The translations under genes were made by a program, and so were the position numbers. A stretch of 8,783 nucleotides of DNA, taken from positions 1 through 8,783 of the forward strand of contig JAITWP010000037.1 in the NCBI GenBank assembly GCA_031285365.1, in the 5' to 3' direction. Under the pieces are notes generated by a model that had not been told where the DNA came from, did not search any database, and saw only the letters and a list, made by a program, of their open reading frames with translations. Positions 1-6,644 of the stretch are shown piece by piece. Every line of letters starts with the position of its first letter. Position 1 is the first letter of the stretch. Source of the DNA: Azoarcus sp. (GTDB taxonomy: Bacteria; Pseudomonadota; Gammaproteobacteria; Burkholderiales; Rhodocyclaceae).

Positions 1-901
1 CGGGCATCGGACTGAGGCGGTATTCGCCGCTGACGCGCACGGCGGTATGAATGTATTCGTCGATTGTGACGGCCCAGTCGCCGAGCCGTCCCTTTGGGCG
101 TTTGAGGTCGATCTGGAAAAACGCTTGCTTGGCTTTGGGCTGAGGTTTGGCCTCGGGTTGAGGGCTGCCTTCGGATCGAGGTGGGGGATCGGGTTCAACC
201 TGAAGGATTGTCAGGTTTGGAGGGTACTCTTCCATCGTGAATTTGTTGAGAGTGATGGCGATGGGGAGTTCCAGGGCTTCCTCGTTTTTGTTGAAAACCC
301 GCCATTGCGTTTCTCCGATCCCCACGTGCATGACGACACGTAGCATGTCTGCCGAGCCGAGTCCGGCCGAAACGAGGAGTATCCATAGCCCCAGGTGGTT
401 GCAGACGAAAGAGATGTCCCGCCGTGTAAAGCGCAGTAGTCGTTTGAGGGTGGTGATGCCCAGGGCGATGAGTGTGACGATGAACAGGAGCACGAAGGGC
501 CACGAGGAGGTGACCATCCTGAATCCGAGGCGGGAGATGAGATCGGTCGCTTGCGGCGGCAACCGGGAAACCTGCGGGGTCAACTCCATGTAAAAACCGA
601 GGAGAAGGAGACCCACCGTAAGCGTGACGGCCATCGGAATGCCCGCAATCCAGCGCACGAAAAGGGTGCTTTGAAAACGGACGCCAAGAGCGATCAGCCC
701 GATCAGAAGCGCGAGTGCGACGAGGTTTGCAGGGTAGTGCAGAAGGCTAAAGTCGAAATGGCCGATGGTCAGTTGCAGCAGGAAGCCGACCAGAATGAAG
801 CCCGCAACGAACAGGGCGCTTTCCGGATATCCCCACGGGAATTGCCAGAGCGATCTTGTTGTGGAATGGGTGTCTGGGGGTTGAGAGAGAGCGGAAGTCA
901 T
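1..901 (-). CDS. resB: ResB-like cytochrome c biogenesis membrane protein, 5' part (C-terminus beyond window)
   Basis: An open frame of 300 codons runs from ATG 899-901 to the left edge with no stop, so the gene is truncated by the window. The N-terminus has the motif WQFPWGYPES (residues 19-28). Hydrophobic segments follow at about 29-49, 58-74, 84-104, 133-151 and 164-183, including CNHLGLW (167-173) with a His that could ligand haem, then GSADM (182-186). This layout is what I recall for ResB/CcsB-like proteins encoded beside nrfHA in Geobacter- and Bacteroidetes-type loci. The role is export or delivery of haem and its attachment to apocytochromes c on the periplasmic side. After the membrane part a soluble domain starts and holds a Pro/Lys/Glu-rich linker (about 236-259). 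Upstream in-frame codons contain no other start back to a TGA at 947-949. No Shine-Dalgarno sequence is visible. A fused or separate CcsA partner may follow outside the window. Confidence 0.85.
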   Translation of the reverse strand, partial: MTSALSQPPDTHSTTRSLWQFPWGYPESALFVAGFILVGFLLQLTIGHFDFSLLHYPANLVALALLIGLIALGVRFQSTLFVRWIAGIPMAVTLTVGLLLLGFYMELTPQVSRLPPQATDLISRLGFRMVTSSWPFVLLFIVTLIALGITTLKRLLRFTRRDISFVCNHLGLWILLVSAGLGSADMLRVVMHVGIGETQWRVFNKNEEALELPIAITLNKFTMEEYPPNLTILQVEPDPPPRSEGSPQPEAKPQPKAKQAFFQIDLKRPKGRLGDWAVTIDEYIHTAVRVSGEYRLSPMP

Positions 902-919
902 GGTTTTGTCGGCAATTCT

Positions 920-950
920 AAAAGAATACCCGCCTTTCGGCGGGTATCAA
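920..950 (-). promoter_or_regulatory. Hairpin with U-run, overlapping a possible promoter for the ResB-like gene
   Basis: A perfect 9-bp stem (926-934 with 939-947) closes on a GAAA tetraloop when read on the minus strand and is followed by TCTTTT, the form of an intrinsic terminator. The same bases also fit a sigma70-type promoter: TTGATA at 945-950, a 16-bp spacer made almost entirely of the palindrome, and TATTCT at 923-928. Transcription from it would start about 15-20 nt before the ATG at 901. The sequence alone does not decide between terminator, promoter and operator; the three are not exclusive. Confidence 0.45.
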
Positions 951-962
951 GGTCTTTCAGGG

Positions 963-994
963 AAAAACTGCCGCGCGCCAAGGCGCGGCGGCAG
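963..994 (-). terminator. Rho-independent terminator of nrfHA
   Basis: Immediately after the nrfA stop codon the minus strand forms a very GC-rich stem: 968-973 pairs with 989-994, and 974-979 pairs with 982-987, with a single bulged base at 988. It is followed by five T residues (complement of 963-967). Position, stem stability and the T-run make this a convincing intrinsic terminator for the nrfHA transcript. There is no matching T-run on the plus-strand side. Confidence 0.8.
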
Positions 995-997
995 TGT

Positions 998-2716
998 TTA
1001 CCATCTTTGCGGTACCGGCTCGTTCTTCACCGCGGGCCTGTGCGGCGGCAGCGGCTCTGGATACGTATAGCCGTTGTACTCTTTCAGCAGATCAGGCTCG
1101 GTTAGCGTGTTGTTCTGCTTGGCTTTCTCGATCCAGGTGGGAACGATCTTTTCCATGAACTCCTTCTTGAGGGCCGTGAGCTTGGGTATGTCGAGCCCGA
1201 TATAGGCTTGTGCCTCGGCCTTGGTGGAGATGTTGGTAGGCATCGAGAACGTGATGCCCTTGGCGTCGAGGATCTTCTTCACTTCCATCTGCGCGAGCAG
1301 ACTCTTGTCGAGACCCGCCGAGAGAATACGTGCTGTTTCCACCGGCGCGTGGAAAGAAGCGCCATGGGACGCAACACCGTAGTCCCAACGCCACTGAGCT
1401 GCACGGAGCAGGGCATGTACGGCCTTGAGTTCGGGCAAGGGAACTCCGCCCTTCACAGCAGCTTCCGTCATGAGGTGCGCCTTGACGAGCTCATCTTCGG
1501 TGCGGTTACGCATCTCGAGGAGCTTGTCCTGATGGTCATAGACGTAGTGCTTCAGCCTTTCTTCACTGTCGCGGTGACAGGTCTGGCACGTCGCGGCGAC
1601 GTTCTTGAGCGGGCTTATGATCTGGTGGTCGGTGTACTTGACGCCGCCATCAGTCTTGTAGGGCATGTGGCAGTCCGCGCACTGAACACCGCGCTTGCCG
1701 TGCGTACCCAGAATGTGAAGTTCCCAGTCCGGATGCTGCGCCTTGATCATCGGAGCCTTGCTCAGAGCGTGTATCCAGTCGTTGTATATGGTTTTTTCTT
1801 CCCCATCTTCACCGAAGATGACCTGGTCATAGTACTTTTCCATGTCTTCCATGGTGTAGCCGTAGTCCCACGGGAAGGTCGCGTACCTGTTGTTTTTGCC
1901 TTCGGCAAAATAGTACTCGACGTGGCACTGGGCGCAGACGAGGGAACGCAGTTCCTGCTGGGTGGCTTCGCCGACATCATGACCACGGCGTTTGAAAGCT
2001 TCGACCAGCGCCGGTGTGTTGATGGCAAGCTTCAGCGACGTGGGTTCGTGGCAGTTCGCGCAACCCAGGGGGTTCACCACTTCATGTCCCAACTCGCTCC
2101 ACTTGGAACTGTAGTACTTTCCAACGCCCAATTCCTGCATCATGCGCGGTACGTCCGGGCTCTTGCAGGTCCAGCAGTTCCCGAACTGCATGTCAGGCAT
2201 TACCTCGCCCGGTTTGTCGGGGTTGGGAACGCCAGGCGCGCCCGTGCGCAGCGATTTGCGCATGTCGTGGAGCGTGTACCAGTGACCACGCGGGGCGTAG
2301 TAATCACGGGAGAACGCGTATCCGGCCCAGAGGATGACCATGCCCGGCCGCTCATAGAGTCCGTCTTCCACGTTGTTGCCAAGATACTTGGACGTGAAGT
2401 CGGTTTCCTTGGTTTTTTTCCAGGTCTCGTATTGACGCGTGTAGTTCTTGCCCCACTGGTCGTTACGTCCGTCGATGGCTGGGTCGGTTTTGGCGATGGA
2501 CACTTTCATCTTCTCGTGTTCCCTGGAGGGTTCACTCGATTTGACGAAAGTGGTTTTACCGCTGTTGACAGCCGTTTTCGTGACTGTGGCAATCTCCGCG
2601 CGCTTCTCCGTGATGCCGGCCGCAAGCAGCCCCAGCACGAAAACGACAACCAACGCTACAAGGAGAAGAAGCCAGCCAACAAAAGAGCGATTATTGGTTT
2701 CGGCAGGTTTACTCAT
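998..2716 (-). CDS. nrfA: Cytochrome c nitrite reductase, pentahaem catalytic subunit NrfA
   Basis: The 572-residue protein is the periplasmic, ammonia-forming nitrite reductase (six-electron reduction of nitrite to ammonium). Five haem sites are visible: the active-site CWTCK at 181-185 (Lys as haem ligand), then CANCH 219-223, CAQCH 261-265, CADCH 346-350 and CQTCH 377-381. By alignment from memory with E. coli NrfA, catalytic Arg, Tyr and His are R157 (in LRTGAP), Y268 (in HVEYYF) and H328 (in KAQHPD). The calcium-site residues E267, Y268, K325 and Q327 are all present. A hydrophobic segment at about 12-34 without a clear cleavage site looks like an uncleaved signal anchor. A long polar stretch follows, so the protein is larger than E. 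coli NrfA (478 residues). AGGAGT at 2725-2730 sits 8 nt before the ATG. It lies 32 nt after nrfH and ends in a terminator. Confidence 0.97.
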   Translation of the reverse strand: MSKPAETNNRSFVGWLLLLVALVVVFVLGLLAAGITEKRAEIATVTKTAVNSGKTTFVKSSEPSREHEKMKVSIAKTDPAIDGRNDQWGKNYTRQYETWKKTKETDFTSKYLGNNVEDGLYERPGMVILWAGYAFSRDYYAPRGHWYTLHDMRKSLRTGAPGVPNPDKPGEVMPDMQFGNCWTCKSPDVPRMMQELGVGKYYSSKWSELGHEVVNPLGCANCHEPTSLKLAINTPALVEAFKRRGHDVGEATQQELRSLVCAQCHVEYYFAEGKNNRYATFPWDYGYTMEDMEKYYDQVIFGEDGEEKTIYNDWIHALSKAPMIKAQHPDWELHILGTHGKRGVQCADCHMPYKTDGGVKYTDHQIISPLKNVAATCQTCHRDSEERLKHYVYDHQDKLLEMRNRTEDELVKAHLMTEAAVKGGVPLPELKAVHALLRAAQWRWDYGVASHGASFHAPVETARILSAGLDKSLLAQMEVKKILDAKGITFSMPTNISTKAEAQAYIGLDIPKLTALKKEFMEKIVPTWIEKAKQNNTLTEPDLLKEYNGYTYPEPLPPHRPAVKNEPVPQRW

Positions 2717-2724
2717 AATGTCAT

Positions 2725-2730
2725 ACTCCT
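2725..2730 (-). promoter_or_regulatory. Ribosome binding site of nrfA
   Basis: AGGAGT on the minus strand, 8 nt before the ATG at 2714-2716. It decides the start: an earlier ATG between them is out of frame and runs into a stop within a few codons. Confidence 0.7.
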
Positions 2731-2748
2731 ATTGAGTCGAAGAGTGTG

Positions 2749-3354
2749 TTACCGGATTATATTTCTGAGCCAGTCGGGCACCGGCGATGCGGACGGGTAA
2801 GGCACGTTTGCACCCTGTGCTGAGGCCAACCCGCTGTTCTTGGTATGTGGCACATGCCTGTGGCAGTCCCAGCAAGCCTTGTCGCGACCATGCAGGATGT
2901 CGTCGATCTTTGCGTGACCCGCGCTCACGACTTCCGTGGTGAGCTTGGTATGGCAACGAACGCAGTTGTCCTGAATGACTCTCGTGGCAGGTGCAAGCGG
3001 CCGCGGAGCGGGTGGCACCTTGTCAGAGAGAAGCACGGAGGCGTGATGGAGCCCGTCCCGTGCCTCGAACAGCAAAGCACCCAGCTTGCTGTGCTGAGGA
3101 ACGTGGCAGTCCTTGCACGTGGTCCAGTTCGCGTGTGAACTCTTGCTCCATGACTGATAGGAAACAGACATGATATGGCAGTTAACACAGGCGGCTGGAT
3201 CATCGCCGAGGTACGAAAACACCCGCGACGCGTAGATGGTGTAAAGGCCAAGACCTGCGGCCACCCCCGTGAGCAAAAACAGCGGGATGACGAGCTTGCT
3301 TGGTATGGCATCAAGAATGCCCTTGAAGAAACCGCAAGACGAGCGTTCGGACAT
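2749..3354 (-). CDS. nrfH: NrfH, tetrahaem quinol dehydrogenase subunit of nitrite reductase
   Basis: The 201-residue NapC/NirT-family membrane cytochrome oxidises menaquinol or another quinol and passes electrons to NrfA. One N-terminal membrane anchor spans about 20-42, followed by four haem motifs: CVNCH 56-60, CKDCH 80-84, CVRCH 131-135 and CWDCH 161-165. The first is followed by I-M (M62), the CXXCHxM pattern with a Met haem ligand known for NrfH. The usual His-rich spacing (H74, H103-H104, H147, H155, H167, H170) supplies candidate distal ligands. The start is fixed by a strong Shine-Dalgarno (AAGGAGGT at 3360-3367). It lies directly upstream of nrfA (32-nt gap), as in Wolinella and Desulfovibrio, and probably forms a two-gene unit with it. 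The other NapC-like protein at the right edge is a separate gene. Confidence 0.95.
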   Translation of the reverse strand: MSERSSCGFFKGILDAIPSKLVIPLFLLTGVAAGLGLYTIYASRVFSYLGDDPAACVNCHIMSVSYQSWSKSSHANWTTCKDCHVPQHSKLGALLFEARDGLHHASVLLSDKVPPAPRPLAPATRVIQDNCVRCHTKLTTEVVSAGHAKIDDILHGRDKACWDCHRHVPHTKNSGLASAQGANVPYPSASPVPDWLRNIIR

Positions 3355-3575
3355 GTACTACCTCCTTACATGACTGGCATGCTATTGGCGTTTGCTGGAA
3401 GCCGTTGGAAAAGACGCAAAAAACCCAAGAACAAAACCGATGCTTTGCTGCCCCAGGCTCCCACCAGATATGACCTGTGAACCCGAAGACGACCCTACTC
3501 CTTTGTGTGAAAAATTGCAAAGGGGGACATCAAATTTGGGAAAACAAGGTTTTTTTCAAGTAAAACGTGGCTTTT
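3355..3575 (-). promoter_or_regulatory. Probable nrfHA promoter/leader region between moeA and nrfH
   Basis: This 221-bp gap is the longest non-coding stretch in the window and the likely site of nrfHA control. Its moeA-proximal half (about 3506-3575) is rich in A and T runs, while the part near nrfH is ordinary. A strong ribosome site, AAGGAGGT, lies at 3360-3367. An inverted pair CCTTTG (3500-3505) and CAAAGG (3518-3523), 12 bp apart, could be an operator. I found no convincing -35/-10 pair, no FNR dyad (only a lone TTGAT half site near 3530-3534) and no sigma54 GG-N10-GC site. No clear terminator follows moeA, so read-through from the Moco genes is possible. Confidence 0.5.
3360..3367 (-). 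promoter_or_regulatory. Strong ribosome binding site of nrfH
   Basis: AAGGAGGT on the minus strand, 5 nt before the ATG at 3352-3354. It is the best Shine-Dalgarno match in the window and suggests high translation of the nitrite reductase genes compared with the upstream Moco genes. Confidence 0.8.
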
Positions 3576-4832
3576 TTACGTATCTGGCGAAAGTTGCCAG
3601 ACGGCGGTTTCCTGGATTTGCACCTGTACGGTTTTGCCCGTGGACAACTCGCTCAGTTCGCTTGGGGCGACGAGCAGGACATCGGCCTGGGTCATGGAGA
3701 GGACGTCGCCGCTGCTCTGCGATGCGGTAGGTGTTACTACGTAAACTCCTGATTCATCACGAGAAAGTGTTGCGCGAATGAATTCGGTGCGGCCCTGCCT
3801 GGACTTGACCGCCTGACCTAACAGGGCAGGAATCGTGCGGCGGAACAGTCGACGGTGGCCCATGAGACGGCGTAGCGCGGGCAGAACCAGTTGCTCGAAG
3901 CAGACCATGCTGGAGACAGGGTTGCCGGGCAGGCAGAACACGAGGGTTCGACCCAAAGTGCCGAATGCTACAGGGTGGCCGGGGCGCATTTTGACGCGCC
4001 AGAAGTGAATGGCGACCCCCAGGGCGGTGAGGGTGGGACGCACATGGTCGTGCACGCCGACGGAGGTTCCGCCGGAGATGAGCAGAACGTCATATTCGAG
4101 TCCGCGCCTGAGGAAGTCTGTCAGTTCATCCGGCTTGTCGCGGGCGATGCCGAGGAGGACGGGTTCGATGCCCAGGGCTTGTACCTGCGCCATGAGGGCA
4201 TGGCTGTTCGAGTCGGGAATCTTGTGGGGGTCGAGCGGATCGTCCAGGGCTTCGAGTTCGTCGCCGTTCGACAGGATGGCGACGCGCGGCTTGCGAACGA
4301 CCTTCACTACGGCCTGCTTGACGGTAGCCAGCACACCGATTGTGCCGGGGGTGATTTCATCGGAGGGTTGGAGTACGACATCGCCCCGGCGCATGTTCTC
4401 ACCGCGCAGGCGAACATCTGTCGCGGGTTTGATGGGGACGGGAAACTCGACTTGGTCGTTTTCCAGTGCATGGGTGTCTTCCACGCGAACGATGGTGTCC
4501 GCACCGGGGGGCAGTGGTGCCCCTGTCATGATTCTGGCGCATTGTCCGGGCTGGAGGGGATGCCGGGGGGTATCGCCCGCCTTGATGTCTTCGATGATTT
4601 GCAGTGTCCGGGGGATTTCGATGAGGTCGGCGGCACGCACGGCGTAGCCGTCCATCGCGGAAACATCGTAAGGCGGCAGGTCGCGGTTGGCGCGAACCTC
4701 TTCGGCAAGCGCCCGACCAAGCGCCTGCGCAAGTTTGACTTCTTCTGCGTCCAGAGGGGCGATTCTGTCGAGGATGCAGGCTTGCGCTTCCGGGACGCTG
4801 ATGTCTTCGAGGGTTTCGGTGGAGGATTTCAT
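3576..4832 (-). CDS. moeA: Molybdopterin molybdenumtransferase MoeA
   Basis: This 418-residue cytoplasmic enzyme inserts molybdate into adenylylated molybdopterin. Family motifs appear in order: PYDVSAMDGYA (54-64), TGAPLPPGADTIV (103-115), SNGDEL (188-193), DSNS (207-210), SGGTSVGVHD (253-262), KMRPGHP (281-287) and LPGNPVSS (301-308), then the C-terminal beta domain (about 330-405). Length is normal for bacterial MoeA (E. coli about 411). Its ATG overlaps the mobA stop as ATGA (4829-4832), so translation is probably coupled; only a weak GGAA precedes it. MoeA needs adenylylated substrate made by MogA or MoaB, and neither is present here. It is the last gene of the Moco block, 221 bp before nrfH. 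Confidence 0.96.
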   Translation of the reverse strand: MKSSTETLEDISVPEAQACILDRIAPLDAEEVKLAQALGRALAEEVRANRDLPPYDVSAMDGYAVRAADLIEIPRTLQIIEDIKAGDTPRHPLQPGQCARIMTGAPLPPGADTIVRVEDTHALENDQVEFPVPIKPATDVRLRGENMRRGDVVLQPSDEITPGTIGVLATVKQAVVKVVRKPRVAILSNGDELEALDDPLDPHKIPDSNSHALMAQVQALGIEPVLLGIARDKPDELTDFLRRGLEYDVLLISGGTSVGVHDHVRPTLTALGVAIHFWRVKMRPGHPVAFGTLGRTLVFCLPGNPVSSMVCFEQLVLPALRRLMGHRRLFRRTIPALLGQAVKSRQGRTEFIRATLSRDESGVYVVTPTASQSSGDVLSMTQADVLLVAPSELSELSTGKTVQVQIQETAVWQLSPDT

Positions 4833-5428
4833 GGAGTTCGGTTTCCAAAATGCCGGTGCGCCCTTTCGGCGTCTTCCGGGGTGTCGAGGTCGATGAAACT
4901 GAGAAATTCCTTGTCGAGATCAACCAGGTCGCGCTCGGTGACATGGCAGACGTCCAGTTCCGGGAATGCCTTGAGCAGTCCGGGTTTTCCGGGGCGGGCC
5001 AATACGCCGCGCAGCGCGGGCAGGGCTGAGACAGCATAGAACGCCGTAAGCGGATGGGGTTGTCCATTGATGATGGGCACGACGGCCTGATGTCCGGCGC
5101 GGCGCTCGGCCAGCCGCTCGATGACTTCGGGCATCAGGTAGGGCATGTCCACCGCCATGGCAAAGACCCAGGAGGTCGTGGAATGTTGCAGTCCTGCGCA
5201 CAACCCGGCGAGCGGCCCGACCCCGGGGATTTCGTCGCACACCTGCGGGGCGTCGATGTCGTTGCGGGGGTGCTGGACGCTGACCAGTATCGAGGAGAAA
5301 AGCGGCCGCAGCAGATCGAACGTACGTTGAAACAGGCTTTGCCCGCCGATTGGCAGGGACAACTTGTCACGGCCCATTCGGCGGGAATCGCCCCCCGCAA
5401 AAAGCAGCGCCGTACAGTCCGGGATCAT
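4829..5428 (-). CDS. mobA: Molybdenum cofactor guanylyltransferase MobA
   Basis: The 199-residue protein transfers GMP from GTP to Mo-molybdopterin, making the MGD cofactor used by DMSO-reductase-family enzymes such as NapA and NarG. The N-terminal nucleotide-binding motif LLFAGGDSRRMGRDK (8-22), GPLAGL (71-76), the metal-binding AVDMP (92-96, Asp94) and a C-terminal DTPED (182-186) are all visible. I chose ATG 5426-5428 because the family motif begins a few residues after it. The longer in-frame extension to 5557 lies inside mobB and has no MobA character. The start overlaps the mobB stop (ATGA, 5425-5428) and the end overlaps the moeA start, so all three are likely translationally coupled. 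No clear Shine-Dalgarno is seen. Its presence implies a bis-MGD enzyme as client. Confidence 0.95.
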   Translation of the reverse strand: MIPDCTALLFAGGDSRRMGRDKLSLPIGGQSLFQRTFDLLRPLFSSILVSVQHPRNDIDAPQVCDEIPGVGPLAGLCAGLQHSTTSWVFAMAVDMPYLMPEVIERLAERRAGHQAVVPIINGQPHPLTAFYAVSALPALRGVLARPGKPGLLKAFPELDVCHVTERDLVDLDKEFLSFIDLDTPEDAERAHRHFGNRTP

Positions 5429-5925
5429 GTTTGGGGAGTGTATCTTAGGAGAAACTCGGCCAGCGTTTCGAGATCGTCGAGCGTGAAGTGAGGCAGTTCC
5501 GGGTAAACCTCGGGACAATCGGTCGCAATGGCGATCAGGCCGTCGCTGACTTCGCAACGGGGCGGTTTGCCGAGAGCGCGGCGCAGAATTTCAATCTTTG
5601 GGCCGGGTGCGTGCGAAAACCCTTCGGCCAGCACCATATCGGCCTCGCCCAGGAAGCGTCTGGCCAGTTGCAGCGGGTCACGCTGTTCTCCAGCGTCTGC
5701 CACCAGTTGCAGCGCGTTCGTGGTGACGAGCATGCTCAAGGCGGCTCCCGCGTTCTTGTAGCGCCAACTATCCTTGCCTTCGGTGTCGAGATGAACTTTG
5801 TGGTGAGCGTGCTTGATGGTGGCGACACGCAACCCGCGGCGGGTCAGTTCCGGGATGAGCCGTTCGATGAGGGTGGTTTTGCCGGAATTGGAATGGCCGA
5901 CGAAGATGAAAACAGGAGGGGTCAT
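5425..5925 (-). CDS. mobB: Molybdopterin-guanine dinucleotide biosynthesis adaptor MobB
   Basis: This 166-residue P-loop GTP-binding protein works with MobA; it is not essential for MGD synthesis but is thought to aid GTP or cofactor delivery. Visible: Walker A GHSNSGKTT (10-18), the MobB-type stretch with KHAHH (38-42) followed by DTEGKDSWR (47-55), and AEGF (100-103). Length is typical. The ATG at 5923-5925 starts 17 nt after the moaE stop with no strong ribosome site. The stop overlaps the mobA start by 4 nt. No transmembrane or signal features are seen. Confidence 0.94.
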   Translation of the reverse strand: MTPPVFIFVGHSNSGKTTLIERLIPELTRRGLRVATIKHAHHKVHLDTEGKDSWRYKNAGAALSMLVTTNALQLVADAGEQRDPLQLARRFLGEADMVLAEGFSHAPGPKIEILRRALGKPPRCEVSDGLIAIATDCPEVYPELPHFTLDDLETLAEFLLRYTPQT

Positions 5926-5942
5926 GATAGTTTTTTCGAGGC

Positions 5943-6368
5943 TTAGGGATGTGGCGTTACCCAGGATTCGCCCTGAGGGGTGATCTCTTTTTTCCAGATT
6001 GGCGCGCGCGCCTTGAGCTCATCGATCAACCAGCGGCAGGCATCGAAGGCGGGGGGGCGGTGTTCCGCGCCCGCGACGATGAGAACGATGTTTTCCCCCG
6101 CGCGCACCGTGCCCAGGCGGTGAACAATGCGCGCGTCGATGAGGCCGAACCGTGCGATGGCCTCCTCGCGCAGGCTCGACAACTCAGCCAGCGCCATGTC
6201 GTGATAAGCCTCGAACGCGATTTCGCAGACTTCATGTTCCCCAGAAAAATCGCGTGCGCAACCGAGGAAGGTCGCGATGCCGCCGATACGCTTCGATTGT
6301 GCAAGCAGGGCGGCGACTTCCGCGTCGAGGGAGAAATCTTTCTGTTGCAAGCGAACAGCATCATCCAT
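5943..6368 (-). CDS. moaE: Molybdopterin synthase catalytic (large) subunit MoaE
   Basis: The 141-residue large subunit of the MoaD2-MoaE2 molybdopterin synthase converts cPMP to molybdopterin using sulfur carried on the MoaD C-terminus. Key residues fall at the E. coli-like positions: R39 (FLGCARD), H103-R104, K119 (ELKAR) and K126 (PIWKKE). Two starts are possible: TTG at 6369-6371 and, directly after it, ATG at 6366-6368. I chose the ATG, with GAGG 9 nt upstream. It lies 33 nt after moaD and 17 nt before mobB, in the same transcription direction, consistent with one operon. Confidence 0.95.
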   Translation of the reverse strand: MDDAVRLQQKDFSLDAEVAALLAQSKRIGGIATFLGCARDFSGEHEVCEIAFEAYHDMALAELSSLREEAIARFGLIDARIVHRLGTVRAGENIVLIVAGAEHRPPAFDACRWLIDELKARAPIWKKEITPQGESWVTPHP

Positions 6369-6401
6369 CAAGGCAGGCCTCGGTAAAGCATTTGAAGCAT
6401 G

Positions 6402-6644
6402 TCATCCCCCGGAGAAGGACGACATGAAAACGATCTCGGCACCGTCGACAAGCGGAAGGATGTCCTGTTCGCCGACGCGTCGGCCATTGACCGCCACGAC
6501 GGAGACGATCTCGAAGGCTTCGGGGTGCCGTGCCCGCAGTGTGTCGCGCACGTCCTGCCAGCGCAAGCCTTCCCGGAAATCCAGGTTGATCTGGCGTGCT
6601 CCGGCGCGTTCAGCCACCGGGCCGAAAAAGAGCACGTTAATCAT
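6402..6644 (-). CDS. moaD: Molybdopterin synthase sulfur carrier (small) subunit MoaD
   Basis: This 80-residue ubiquitin-fold protein carries the thiocarboxylate sulfur for dithiolene formation. It ends in the diagnostic Gly-Gly (SFSGG, 76-80), which is adenylylated by a MoeB-type enzyme before sulfur transfer; no moeB is present in the window. The N-terminus MINVLFFGPVAERAG and the stretch VAVNG (50-54) fit the family. The ATG lies inside the end of moaC (8-nt overlap) and is preceded by a good Shine-Dalgarno, AAGGAG at 6654-6659, 9 nt away. Length matches E. coli MoaD (81). Confidence 0.95.
   Translation of the reverse strand: MINVLFFGPVAERAGARQINLDFREGLRWQDVRDTLRARHPEAFEIVSVVAVNGRRVGEQDILPLVDGAEIVFMSSFSGG

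Noticed and set aside
1208..2800. 530-codon open frame on the plus strand opposite nrfA
   Set aside because: It is the antisense shadow of nrfA and part of nrfH; its product has no recognisable motif, while the minus-strand frame has five haem sites and all NrfA catalytic residues.
3496..3502. TACTCCT as a NarL/NarP heptamer upstream of nrfH
   Set aside because: It fits TACYYMT, but no partner heptamer in 7-2-7 arrangement is present, and a single match in a gap of this size is expected by chance.
3311..3520. 69-codon frame on the minus strand covering the nrfH leader and the start of nrfH, as a leader peptide or small protein
   Set aside because: It starts at TTG with no ribosome site, overlaps nrfH out of frame and has no recognisable features. 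An AAGGAG-like run near 3498-3504 has no start codon at a usable distance.
3516..3534. FNR or sigma54 site upstream of nrfH
   Set aside because: There is a single TTGAT half site without the ATCAA partner, and a TTTGCA that lacks the GG at the correct -24 spacing.
3550..3578. Intrinsic terminator after moeA
   Set aside because: The only stem (GTAAAA with TTTTAC) is AT-rich and weak, and no T-run follows it on the minus strand.
3891..5039. 382-codon open frame on the plus strand opposite moeA and mobA
   Set aside because: Antisense shadow of two well-recognised enzymes; no family signature and it crosses a gene boundary.
5429..5557. N-terminal extension of mobA within mobB
   Set aside because: The 43 extra residues lie wholly inside mobB in another frame, look like shadow sequence and precede the normal MobA start at 5428, which has the usual ATGA coupling.
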